Assembly: GCF_000266945.1 (NCBI RefSeq)
Contig: NC_018025.1
Span: 2,542,001-2,606,000, forward strand
Length of the DNA: 64,000 nucleotides
Direction: 5' to 3'
Origin: Desulfomonile tiedjei DSM 6799
GTDB lineage: Bacteria; Desulfobacterota; Desulfomonilia; Desulfomonilales; Desulfomonilaceae
Under the pieces are notes generated by a model. It searched no databases, had not been told where the DNA came from, and saw nothing but the letters and a program-made list of their open reading frames with translations. Shown one piece after another: positions 8,057 to 16,268 of the stretch (the first letter of the stretch is position 1; each line of letters opens with the position of its first letter). The translations under genes and the position numbers were made by a program.

Positions 8057-9043
8057 TCACAGGCGAGGCGCCATTTTGAGACCCTGCACACGTTTGGCGG
8101 CCAGTTCCGCGATGCCCTGTTGAACCTCGGCGGAGTTGTACCAGGCCATGTAGTCTTTCACCACGATCTTTCCCTGTTCAATCCTGTATTCGTAGTCGGT
8201 TTCCACGTGGACATGTTGGTAGATGTCGACAACTTCTTCTTCGGTGACTTCGTGAAACCTCACCCGGTCGGCAGGCTTATAAAGAAAGGGGCCATCCTTG
8301 AATATCGGGTGTTTCTGGTTGAACTGAAATGTCGGAATGGTACGGCCGAAAAGCTGGTACCCGCCACCAGTTGGCGTCGTGTACGTGAAAACGCACGGTC
8401 CTCCTATTCCGGCTGCTCCCTCAGGCGTCCAAGTCCGAGGAGGATTGTACTTCGGCACGATCAGAGCGCAGCGGGGATCGGTAGGCCACAGGAAAGCTCC
8501 TCCCGGCCAGAAGCCGCCTCCGCTGTTGAACCATTCAGTGCCCAGGAACATGTCTTTGGTTTCCTGAACCGAGACCCCGTTGCACATGGCTATGTATTCG
8601 AGATTATGCCCATTAATGACATTCGGGGAGCCGGGCCGCACTTCTTTGAGATACTTGTCTATAGCCTTCTTCGTTTCGGAATCCTCAAACGCAAGCGGCA
8701 GATGAATCACCCTCGATTCCAGCACGACGTCGTCGATAGTGGGCATGGAATTTTCAGCTTCTTTGACGTATTCGATAAGCTGAGACGTCTTGAGGACAGT
8801 AGGATCGAAATGAAACAGGTTTGTTCGCAAACCCGGGACGGTTTCGATCAGCCCTGCGATCTTTTTGGAGTGGATGATATCGTTCACAGCCAACATACGG
8901 AACGAGTCCTGCAATGCCGCACGTTGCTCGTGACCGTATTCCACTTGGATAAATCCATCGCCGGCCTCCCTGAACAAGACTTCAAGCCTTGATGCGGTTT
9001 CCGGCATGGTGTCCAGTAGCACCTCATACTTGTTTCGACTCAT
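8057..9043 (-). CDS. pxpB: PxpB/KipI-type subunit (AHS1 family)
   Basis: 328 residues; AHS1/KipI proteins are usually 220-250, so this one is long, with an extended N-terminus. The characteristic core is present: NGHNLEYIAMCNGVSVQE, FWPGGAFLWPTDPR, WTPEGAAGIGGPCVFTYTTPTGGGYQLFGRT (a cyclophilin-like fold region). It is predicted to be the partner of PxpC in ATP-dependent lactam hydrolysis. GGGAG lies upstream of the ATG, and the gene follows the aminotransferase by about 90 bases on the same strand. Confidence 0.85.
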   Translation of the reverse strand: MSRNKYEVLLDTMPETASRLEVLFREAGDGFIQVEYGHEQRAALQDSFRMLAVNDIIHSKKIAGLIETVPGLRTNLFHFDPTVLKTSQLIEYVKEAENSMPTIDDVVLESRVIHLPLAFEDSETKKAIDKYLKEVRPGSPNVINGHNLEYIAMCNGVSVQETKDMFLGTEWFNSGGGFWPGGAFLWPTDPRCALIVPKYNPPRTWTPEGAAGIGGPCVFTYTTPTGGGYQLFGRTIPTFQFNQKHPIFKDGPFLYKPADRVRFHEVTEEEVVDIYQHVHVETDYEYRIEQGKIVVKDYMAWYNSAEVQQGIAELAAKRVQGLKMAPRL

Positions 9044-9130
9044 GTTTTGGTTCTCCCATTAGGGCTTTCGGACTCGACAGGCCGATACGAGATCCCCTCG
9101 ATTCGGCCGCTTTTTATCGAGCCGCCTTGG

Positions 9131-10441
9131 TCATGCGCAGCTTACCGCAGCTAGCGCTTCCTCCAGGATGTCCAGACCTTCTTCCAATTGCTCGTCAGTG
9201 ATCACCAGAGGCATTAAGGTTCTGATGACATTGCTGAATCTTCCACACGCCAGGATGATGAGACCGTGTTCGTGGGCATAACTGACTATCTTGCGTGCCT
9301 CCTCATGAGCGGGCTCCTTTGTCTTGCGATCTTTCACCAGTTCCAACGCTGTCATTGCTCCAAGACCCCGAACGTCGCCTATAAGGGGGAATCGTTCTGA
9401 CATTTTGTGAAAGCGTTGTTGGATGATCTCGCCTATCTTCTCAGCGCGGGCGCTCAAGTCTTGCTCTTCTACAAAATCGAGAACCGCCAAGGCTGCTCTG
9501 CACGAAACAGGATTGCCGGAATACGTTCCTCCTAAACCGCCAACCTGAGGTTGCTCCATTATCTCTGCCCGGCCGGTGACAGCCGCCAGGGGCATACCGC
9601 CGGCGAGGGATTTAGCTGTGATAATGATGTCCGGAGCTATGCCGTAATGCTCGATAGCAAAGAGCTTCCCTGTTCGGCATATGCCGGATTGGATCTCGTC
9701 TGCAACGAAGACGATCCCTCGCTTCTTGCATGACTCGAAAAGGATAGAAAAATACTCCCGTGGAGGTGCCACAAAGCCGCCTTCTCCGAGAACCGGCTCA
9801 ACCACCATGGCCGCAGTCTCTTCGGCAGCTACGTGATTCAAGAGGAAAGATTCAAAGTGATGTGCGCAGTACACATCGCAATTCGGATATGTAAGTCCGA
9901 AAGCGCATCGGTAGCAATATGCGTAAGGCATACGATAAATTTCAGGAGCAAACGGCCCAAAACGAAATTTATACGGCTTCACCTTGCTGGTCATAGTCAT
10001 GGTGAGCAGGGTGCGCCCGTGAAAGGCATCTTCAAAGACGATAATGGCTGGTCGCCCCGTATGGCCGCGAGCGACTTTAACCGCGTTTTCAACGCCTTCC
10101 GCTCCACTATTGACCAATATCGTCTTCTTCTCGAAGTCGCCGGGTGTAAGGCGGTTCAGCCTTGAAGCCAGCTCCAGGTACGGCTCGTACATGACGATGT
10201 GGAAGCAGGTGTGCAAGAACTGGTCGGCCTGATCCTTGATTGCAGCTACGACTTGTTCATTGCAGTGTCCCACATTGTTGACGCCTATCCCACCAGCAAA
10301 ATCCAAGTACCTTTTACCCTCCACGTCCCATATTTCGGCTCCCTTAGCTCTCGAAACAAAATAAGGGGTGACATAAAAAGGACCCCTCGGGACCTCCGAG
10401 AACCTCTCCTCCAGGAGTTCTGTATTCGACTTATTGAGCAA
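9131..10441 (-). CDS. gabT: class III aminotransferase, 4-aminobutyrate type
   Basis: 436 residues with a TTG start chosen for AGGAG seven bases upstream. Class III PLP fold: FAGGIGVNNVGH, VNSGAEGVENAVKVAR (cofactor phosphate loop), FHGRTLLTMT, VADEIQSGICRTG with the PLP-pyridine aspartate, and AKSLAGGMPLAAVTGR with the Schiff-base lysine. It moves the omega-amino group of GABA (or 5-aminovalerate) to 2-oxoglutarate, giving a semialdehyde, which is the substrate type of the dehydrogenase at 3343-4809. The region upstream (10442-10590) has no clear promoter and is followed by a dispersed repeat that separates it from pxpA. Confidence 0.87.
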   Translation of the reverse strand: MLNKSNTELLEERFSEVPRGPFYVTPYFVSRAKGAEIWDVEGKRYLDFAGGIGVNNVGHCNEQVVAAIKDQADQFLHTCFHIVMYEPYLELASRLNRLTPGDFEKKTILVNSGAEGVENAVKVARGHTGRPAIIVFEDAFHGRTLLTMTMTSKVKPYKFRFGPFAPEIYRMPYAYCYRCAFGLTYPNCDVYCAHHFESFLLNHVAAEETAAMVVEPVLGEGGFVAPPREYFSILFESCKKRGIVFVADEIQSGICRTGKLFAIEHYGIAPDIIITAKSLAGGMPLAAVTGRAEIMEQPQVGGLGGTYSGNPVSCRAALAVLDFVEEQDLSARAEKIGEIIQQRFHKMSERFPLIGDVRGLGAMTALELVKDRKTKEPAHEEARKIVSYAHEHGLIILACGRFSNVIRTLMPLVITDEQLEEGLDILEEALAAVSCA

Positions 10442-10590
10442 AACGACACTCCTCTCGCAAATTTGTTATCTGAAAAGGGTAATGCACGAACTTATCGGAC
10501 AGCGCTTATCTGCAAGCCGAGCAGTCAATGCATCCCTGTGAACGACAATGATATTCACTTTATGGGTCTGTCATGTCGAGCCTATAAAAG

Positions 10591-10796
10591 GCATATGCCC
10601 TAACTTAGAGCGGTTTTGGTTGTTTGTTCCGGAGGAACACGTGAAAATAGGCCGGCGATTCATCGCCGGTTAAGAAGAAACACCATGGATTTTCGAGTCC
10701 CAGAGGGACGACTGATACACAAATTCCCGGCAATGAATTACCGGGCTATTTTCTTTAGTCCCTTCAGGACAAAGAATTACGGCAAAGGCTCATGCC
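10591..10796. repeat. dispersed palindromic repeat family, copy A
   Basis: Shares its interior with the copy at 22781-22996: GTGAAAATAGGCCGGCGATT, then ATCGCCGGTTAAG, GATTTTCGAGTCCC, CCCGGCAATGAA with TACCGGGCTATTTTC, and GACAAAGAATT. Several internal hairpins exist. The left end GCATATGCCCTAACTTAGAG resembles the left end of copy B (GCATAGGCGCTGACTTAGAG); the right end is degraded and abuts the pxpA stop codon. Confidence 0.75.
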
Positions 10797-10797
10797 T

Positions 10798-11550
10798 CTA
10801 AAGAGGCGGCGCAGCCACAACTATCCCATTCTCGTGAAAGGCACGCCGAACAGCCGAGACAATCGCTAATGCTCCCGGTGTGTCGCCATGAACACAAACC
10901 GAGCTACCTTCAATCGCTATTTCCTCGCCATTTTCGGCGATCACTTTCCGATCCATGACCATCTTGAGAACCCGTTGGGCCACGTGAGCGGGGTCGTGGG
11001 CGCCATGTTCGCGCGTGATGACCAGATTACCTTCCGCGTCGTATCCGAGGTCTGCGTACAGCTCGAACACCGTCCGTATGCCCATATCCTCAGCGACCGC
11101 CCCGATCGCTCCCTTCTTCATGGCATAGAGATAGAGCTTCGGGTCCACGTCCTTCAGTGCCTGGCAAACGGCTCGAGCAATTTCTTCGCGACGATGAGCC
11201 ATGCCATACAGAGACCCGTGCGGCTTAACATGATGAAGACGCAGACCGCTTGCTTCGACAAAGGCTTTCAAGGAACCGATTTGATACAGGACGTCGCAGT
11301 AGACCTCGTCTGGCGTAAGATTCATTTCTCTTCTGCCGAATCCGGCAAGGTCGGGTAATCCGGGGTGAGCGCCAACCTGCACGCCGCATCGCCGGGCAAA
11401 GCCCACCGTCTTCTTCATTACGCTCGGGTCCCCTGCGTGGAAGCCGCATGCCACATTGGCTGCGGAGATGTATTGCATGAATTCTTCGTCATTGCCGAGC
11501 TTGTACATCCCGAAGCTCTCACCCATATCCGCATTGAGATCGATTTGCAT
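10798..11550 (-). CDS. pxpA: PxpA (LamB/YcsF family), lactam-hydrolase catalytic subunit
   Basis: 250 residues, normal for the family. The start is set at the second ATG (11550) because GGAG lies seven bases before it and one base before the first ATG (11556). Family landmarks: IDLNADMGES at the N-terminus, ISAANVACGFHAGDP, GVQVGAHPGLPDLAGFGRREM, HVKPHGSLYG, and CVHGDTPGA near the C-terminus; the Asp/His residues form the presumed metal or active site of this (beta/alpha) barrel. It works with PxpB and PxpC on 5-oxoproline in studied bacteria. Here it is directly downstream of the ABC permease (22-base gap), so import and ring opening are co-transcribed. Confidence 0.88.
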   Translation of the reverse strand: MQIDLNADMGESFGMYKLGNDEEFMQYISAANVACGFHAGDPSVMKKTVGFARRCGVQVGAHPGLPDLAGFGRREMNLTPDEVYCDVLYQIGSLKAFVEASGLRLHHVKPHGSLYGMAHRREEIARAVCQALKDVDPKLYLYAMKKGAIGAVAEDMGIRTVFELYADLGYDAEGNLVITREHGAHDPAHVAQRVLKMVMDRKVIAENGEEIAIEGSSVCVHGDTPGALAIVSAVRRAFHENGIVVAAPPL

Positions 11551-11572
11551 AGACATGCTCCAGTGTTTCTCT

Positions 11573-12535
11573 CTATCGGCCTTTCAAAGACAGCCGGAAT
11601 TGGTCCATGACCACAGCGAAGACCAGAAGACAGCCCATGACCACCATTTGCAAGTAAGAGCTGACATTCATGAGGTCCATCCCGTTCCTGATCAGGACGA
11701 TCAAAATGGCTCCGAAAATGGCTCCAATAACGTTCCCTTCACCTCCCCGGAGCGACACGCCGCCGATGACTGCCGCAGCTATGGACTCCAGAGGCAAGGC
11801 TGCTCCAAGATTCGGTTCACCGGAAGCCACCCGGGCGGTCAGCATCACGCCTGTCAAACCTGCAAGTGCGCCACAGAGTATGTAGGCCAGGCAATTGTAT
11901 TTTTTCACATGAATGCCCGACAGTCTGGCTGCTTCCTCGTTTCCCCCGATGGCATAAAAGTATCGCCCGACTCGCGTCCTCGTCAGCATGATGTATATTG
12001 CGATCACTACAAACGAAGCGACAAACAATGGCACAGGAATCCCACAGAGCCTACCTATGGCCAGGTACTCGTTGAACTGGTCGGGAAGATTGAAGATCGG
12101 AACCCCTCCGGAAATGAGAAGGGCCATTCCATGTGCCACTGACATCATGCCCAGGGTCACCACGAAGGGAGAAACTCGGAACAGGGAAATGGTTATGCCG
12201 TTGACAGCGCCTAATGCAGTGCCTGTGGCCACTCCCACCAGCACCCCGGCAGTAATTCCTCCCGCGGGATGCGGCAGCGATATGATGGTGTGAGCGGTGA
12301 CAATGCTGGTCAGGGCGACTGAGGACCCGACTGAAAGATCGAAACCCGCACACAATATAGTGATCATCTGCCCGCAGGTAACCATGACCAGGTATGTTGC
12401 CTGTCTACTCACCGTCATCATGTTCGACAGTGTCATGAAGCGACTTTCTGCCAGACTGAAGAGAACGATCAAGGCGACCAGAAGAAACGGGAGCACCCCT
12501 ACGGATATGAATATTCGTTTTACCGACTCCACCAA
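11573..12535 (-). CDS. ABC transporter permease, ribose/sugar (RbsC) family
   Basis: 320 residues with about 9-10 hydrophobic segments and the family motif GFDLSVGSSVALTS near the N-terminus, plus GGVSLRGGEGNVIGAIFGA and NGMDLM near the end. GTG start with GGGGAG seven bases upstream. It forms the membrane channel of the importer with the ATPase just upstream (14 bases) and the TorT-like binding protein. Family membership says little about substrate; the downstream PxpABC-type genes suggest a lactam or similar compact polar compound. Confidence 0.85.
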   Translation of the reverse strand: MVESVKRIFISVGVLPFLLVALIVLFSLAESRFMTLSNMMTVSRQATYLVMVTCGQMITILCAGFDLSVGSSVALTSIVTAHTIISLPHPAGGITAGVLVGVATGTALGAVNGITISLFRVSPFVVTLGMMSVAHGMALLISGGVPIFNLPDQFNEYLAIGRLCGIPVPLFVASFVVIAIYIMLTRTRVGRYFYAIGGNEEAARLSGIHVKKYNCLAYILCGALAGLTGVMLTARVASGEPNLGAALPLESIAAAVIGGVSLRGGEGNVIGAIFGAILIVLIRNGMDLMNVSSYLQMVVMGCLLVFAVVMDQFRLSLKGR

Positions 12536-12549
12536 CTGTCTCCCCTTCC

Positions 12550-14121
12550 TCAGTGGTATTGCGACGGTGCGCCTGCGCAGGCGGTGCGCCCGCTAAGGCC
12601 GTCCCGGATCGCTTGCTGTGTCACAGAACTTGCGAAATCGTAACCGAAACAGCCTGCCAGGACTCTTTCCTCAGTCGCTTCAGAACCGGGCATTATCGAG
12701 CACGGTGCCCCTGCGTGCATGACCATAACCGTATGACAGAGATTCAAAATTTCCGGCAATTCCGAAGAGATGAAGATTACAGCCATGCCTTTTTCCGCAT
12801 AGTCCTTCAATAACCAGTACACGTCCCGCTTGGCTCCCACGTCGATGCCGCAACTTGCCTCGTCAAAGATGAACACTTTGATATCTCTCGTTAGCCCCCT
12901 CGCGAGCATAACCTTTTGCTGATTCCCGCCACTGAGATCGTTAACGGTCTGGTCGATGTGGGGTGGGCGAATTTTGAGTCTGTCTATCAGGCTTCGAGCC
13001 GTGGATTTCTCGCGGCCGATATCTATGAACGGTCCCTTCTCGAAAAGGGGGACTGCTGCCAGTGTCTGATTTTCCCTCACCGAACGACACAGCACCAAAC
13101 CTTCCTTGTGCCTGTCCGCGGGGAAATAGAGTATTCCGTTTCTTATGGCTTTTGACGGGTTCATTTTCTCGAGCGGCCGGTCGAAGAGAAGGCTCGATCC
13201 GGCTGTAATTCTCTCCAGACCGAAAATTGCCCGCCCGACCCGTGATTTGCCTGCACCCACCAGACCGGCGATACCGAAAATCTCACCCTCCCGCACGGTA
13301 AAGCTCACGTCACGAAGCCCACTGGCCGTCGTAAGTCCTTGTACCGTGAGCACCGGTTTTCCCGGAGTGTGGGTAAGAGTTGGAAAAACCTCAGCATATT
13401 CGGTGCCGGTCATCAGGGAGATCAATTTTTTTTCATCAGCATCGGCCATCTCGAGTGTGTCTACATATTTTCCATCCCTGAAGACAGTTATGCGGTCACC
13501 TATCTTCCTGAGCTCGTCCATGCGATGAGAAATGTACACGACTCCCACACGCTCGCTTTTGAGCTTCCTGATAATCTCGAAGAGCTTTTTGACTTCCTTG
13601 TCCGTAAGGGATGCGGTGGGTTCGTCCAGGATGAGTACGGACATCTTCTCTTGAAAGGCCTTGGCAATCTCCACCATCTGACGTTCGGCCCGAGTCAAGT
13701 CTGCCACCTTGGCAGTCAGGTCGAGATCGAAGTCAAGGCGCTTCAATGACTCCTCAGCCTTTCTCTGCATGGACTCCTTGTCCAGCAAACCTCCCTTAAC
13801 GATCTCTCTGCCCAGAAAGAGATTCTCCAATACAGTGAGTTGCGGTACAAGGCTGAACTCCTGGTACACCGCAGAAATCCCTGCCATTCTTGCATCGTGA
13901 GGACTCTCGAATATCGTCTGCTCACCGTGGACGAAGATTTCTCCGCCATCCGGCTGGTACGATCCGGCTATGATTTTCGTTAACGTGGACTTGCCTGCTC
14001 CGTTCTGGCCGAAGAGAACGTGCACCTCACCTGGCAAAAGCTCAAAGCAAACACGATCCAATGCCAGCACACCAGGGAATTTTTTGGTGATGTTGACAAG
14101 TTTCAGTGCGAGATCAGGCAC
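12550..14121 (-). CDS. ABC transporter ATP-binding protein with two ATPase domains (RbsA family)
   Basis: 523 residues comprising two ABC domains in one chain. Domain 1 has GQNGAGKST, a degenerate signature LTRAERQMVEIA and Walker B VLILDEPTAS. Domain 2 has GLVGAGKSRVGRA, LSGGNQQKVMLARGL and FIFDEASCGID, where the usual DEPTRG reads DEASCG. GTG start with AAAAGGAG eight bases upstream. It powers the RbsC-type permease encoded next. The last 25 residues after VTQQAIRDGL are not conserved in the family and may be a short extension. Confidence 0.85.
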   Translation of the reverse strand: MPDLALKLVNITKKFPGVLALDRVCFELLPGEVHVLFGQNGAGKSTLTKIIAGSYQPDGGEIFVHGEQTIFESPHDARMAGISAVYQEFSLVPQLTVLENLFLGREIVKGGLLDKESMQRKAEESLKRLDFDLDLTAKVADLTRAERQMVEIAKAFQEKMSVLILDEPTASLTDKEVKKLFEIIRKLKSERVGVVYISHRMDELRKIGDRITVFRDGKYVDTLEMADADEKKLISLMTGTEYAEVFPTLTHTPGKPVLTVQGLTTASGLRDVSFTVREGEIFGIAGLVGAGKSRVGRAIFGLERITAGSSLLFDRPLEKMNPSKAIRNGILYFPADRHKEGLVLCRSVRENQTLAAVPLFEKGPFIDIGREKSTARSLIDRLKIRPPHIDQTVNDLSGGNQQKVMLARGLTRDIKVFIFDEASCGIDVGAKRDVYWLLKDYAEKGMAVIFISSELPEILNLCHTVMVMHAGAPCSIMPGSEATEERVLAGCFGYDFASSVTQQAIRDGLSGRTACAGAPSQYH

Positions 14122-14216
14122 GGTGCATTCTCCTTTTCACGTTACTGCTACTGCAGCAGGGAGGTATCGGGCGACGCTCCTGATTGAAGGAGCGGCACCC
14201 TATCGATTGCCCATTG

Positions 14217-15383
14217 CTATTTCTTGGGCTCCACCTTAAACTCCGGTCGAAAATCCCGAGGCCCAAACAACAACTCATAAGGGTATTGATCGATGTTTGC
14301 CTGGGTGAGAGTCGGGATGATCGGGCCTGCTCTGAACGGGAAATCCTTTCCCGCTTTTTGGCCGTTAAGAATCCGAACCATCATATCAACAGCCATCTGT
14401 CCTTGAGTCACCGTGAGGTCGGACGGTGCAGCGGCAACAGTGCCTTTCTTAATTTTTTCATAGAGTGGCGGGATGATATAAGTTGACACGACCTTGACGG
14501 ATTTGGTCCGGCCCGTTTCGGCAAGGGGACCTACCGCTGCGTCGGCTGCAACCGCATTTCCTACCAAATAGTCGATTGTGGGGAAGGTTTTCAGCGAGTT
14601 CTCGATGAGATCGAGTTGCACGTTCTTGCCCGTGTCTCCCCACTTGACCGCAAGCATGTTGACCTTGCCTTCAAACTGTTTGATGGCCTCGTTGAACCCA
14701 TCCAGGGTATCCGGTGCCCAACCCGACCCGGCGGGACCCGGCAAGAAAACTACATTGATTTCCTTCTTGCTCTGGGTCTTCGCATCCGATACGACAAACT
14801 CTCCTGCATGCTTACCCATGTCGAAAAACGAGACGAGCGCCTTGCCGGCTATGTCTTGAGCCTGAATATCGTTGATGACTTCTACGACAGGAATTTTCTT
14901 CTTGGTTAACTCCGCCACTGCGGGATCCAGCGCCGTATAGGAGATGGAGCCCAGGATGATCCCATCGACTTTTTGCTGCCCGAGGTTTTCCACCTGCGAG
15001 ACTTGCTTCTCGACTTCCGTATATCCACCGGCAGCGACCAGTTGAACTCCCACTCCCAACCGCTTGGCTTCGGACATGATGCCGTAGTTCACCGCAAGCC
15101 AATACGGGTCCTTCAGGTGAGGGAAAGAAACGCCAATGACATATGGTTTGTCGGCCTTTTCAGGGGGCGACCAGTCTTCCGCTTTGGGGCCGTCGAGGCT
15201 TGCAGCCGGTTTCCCTGACTTCTTCTGTTTCACATCGTACGTGCCGTAATAAGAATTCACTTTGACCGGCCACCAGGGTTTTTCCGCTGCCAGGCACATG
15301 AGGCTGTTCGCCAGAAAAATCCCGCTTACCAGCACAATTGCCGAGACCAACTTTCTCGACGACATAGATCTACCGACACCCAT
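14217..15383 (-). CDS. periplasmic binding protein, TorT-like (type 1 periplasmic fold)
   Basis: 388 residues from ATG at 15383, where AAAGGAG is well placed; the open frame extends upstream to 15605 but that part lacks a ribosome site and precedes a signal peptide (SSRKLVSAIVLVSGIF, ending CLAAE). The mature protein resembles TorT and sugar-binding type 1 proteins: FPHLKDPYWLAVNYGIMSEA, GVQLVAAGGYTEVEKQVSQVENL, and VDGIILGSI. TorT normally partners a TorS sensor kinase. Here the gene begins an ABC importer operon, so it more likely delivers substrate to the permease. The ligand is unknown. Confidence 0.82.
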   Translation of the reverse strand: MGVGRSMSSRKLVSAIVLVSGIFLANSLMCLAAEKPWWPVKVNSYYGTYDVKQKKSGKPAASLDGPKAEDWSPPEKADKPYVIGVSFPHLKDPYWLAVNYGIMSEAKRLGVGVQLVAAGGYTEVEKQVSQVENLGQQKVDGIILGSISYTALDPAVAELTKKKIPVVEVINDIQAQDIAGKALVSFFDMGKHAGEFVVSDAKTQSKKEINVVFLPGPAGSGWAPDTLDGFNEAIKQFEGKVNMLAVKWGDTGKNVQLDLIENSLKTFPTIDYLVGNAVAADAAVGPLAETGRTKSVKVVSTYIIPPLYEKIKKGTVAAAPSDLTVTQGQMAVDMMVRILNGQKAGKDFPFRAGPIIPTLTQANIDQYPYELLFGPRDFRPEFKVEPKK

Positions 15384-15655
15384 TTGTTTCTCCTTTGCAC
15401 TCAACGCATTTTCACCCGGACAACTCCCATGAGGCAGTTGTCGGAATGTTTTCCGATTGCACGAGGGCGGTTCTTGAAGTTCCCCGCGTTCGGACAGAGC
15501 AAGGCGGTCGCTCCAAACCGGCTGGCGGAACCTGTCAGAAACCTGGCGTTCACCATGCGGATTGACGACTCGTTTTCCCGACAACTCGGCAGTCCGGAGG
15601 CTCACTCATCACCGTGAAAAAGGCCACTTCTGAGAAAATGCCTTACAACCCCCTC

Positions 15656-15961
15656 TTATCGGTCGCGGTGATGGCGAGTCACTGCCTCCGGTGCAGTTTT
15701 TAGGTTGATTCCTCGAATGTTCCCGCTGAGCCCTTTTTCGATGAGTTCCAGAATCAGTTTGCGTATGTCTTCCATCAAGACCGACACGATCAGCCACTGG
15801 CGGTCATTGTCGTCAACGTGGACTATCTGGCTCTCAACTGACACTCCCCTGTTCTCGAGATACGATCGAGGGTCGAATTTCAATCCTCTCTGCGGGATCT
15901 CGATGAGTATGTGTGACAATCCCTGAGGCAAACGCTGAAGGGCGAAATCTTCCGGGCCCAT
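15656..15961 (-). CDS. small cytoplasmic protein of unknown function
   Basis: 101 residues from ATG at 15961 with a weak GGTGAG ribosome site. Alternating charged and hydrophobic segments (SQIVHVDDNDRQWLIVSV, then MEDIRKLILELIEKGL) suggest a compact alpha/beta fold. There is no signal peptide or membrane segment, and no family is recognised. It lies between the sigma-54 activator and the TorT-like gene on the same strand, so it may be co-regulated with the importer/lactam operon. The following 270 bases up to 15383 show no gene. Confidence 0.55.
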   Translation of the reverse strand: MGPEDFALQRLPQGLSHILIEIPQRGLKFDPRSYLENRGVSVESQIVHVDDNDRQWLIVSVLMEDIRKLILELIEKGLSGNIRGINLKTAPEAVTRHHRDR

Positions 15962-16139
15962 TTTCTCACCAGGACAGGCTACTTTTTCGAGCGGAGGAGT
16001 ATCAAAAAGTGGGCCAAAGGACGAATATCGGCAGAAAGAAAACGCAAGTGGTTGGAGTGATTGGAGATATTTGATATTAGTGGGGGTGGATGCGTCAGGA
16101 TTCTAGTCTACAATTTCTACTTTCCTGTAGCCGTAACCG

Positions 16140-16153
16140 ATGCAATATTGCAT
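16140..16153. promoter_or_regulatory. 14-bp perfect palindrome, candidate activator site
   Basis: ATGCAATATTGCAT lies between the sigma-54 activator gene and the small gene it precedes. Further TGCAT boxes occur at about 16199-16234 (ATGCAGAAATGCATTGAATG, then ATGCATAGGTGCAT). These could be binding sites of the adjacent activator. No convincing GG-N10-GC promoter was found between here and 15383, so the link is tentative. TTGCATAGGCGCTG here also matches the end of the repeat family copy at 22781. Confidence 0.4.
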
Positions 16154-16268
16154 AGGCGCTGTGGAAGGACGGCTTATTTTGCAGATAGGAGCTTGATTAT
16201 GCAGAAATGCATTGAATGATGCATAGGTGCATTGATCGTTCGGCCGCATCTCTCTCGTACGCGGACGC

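Noticed and set aside
7718-8992. Long plus-strand frame of about 424 codons opposite pxpB and pxpC
   Set aside because: It lies wholly antisense to two well-supported genes, has no recognisable family and an unnatural Cys/His/Arg-rich composition.
15620-15660. Possible sigma-54 promoter before the TorT-like gene
   Set aside because: Spacing fits but neither box resembles consensus (AGGG / AGGC).
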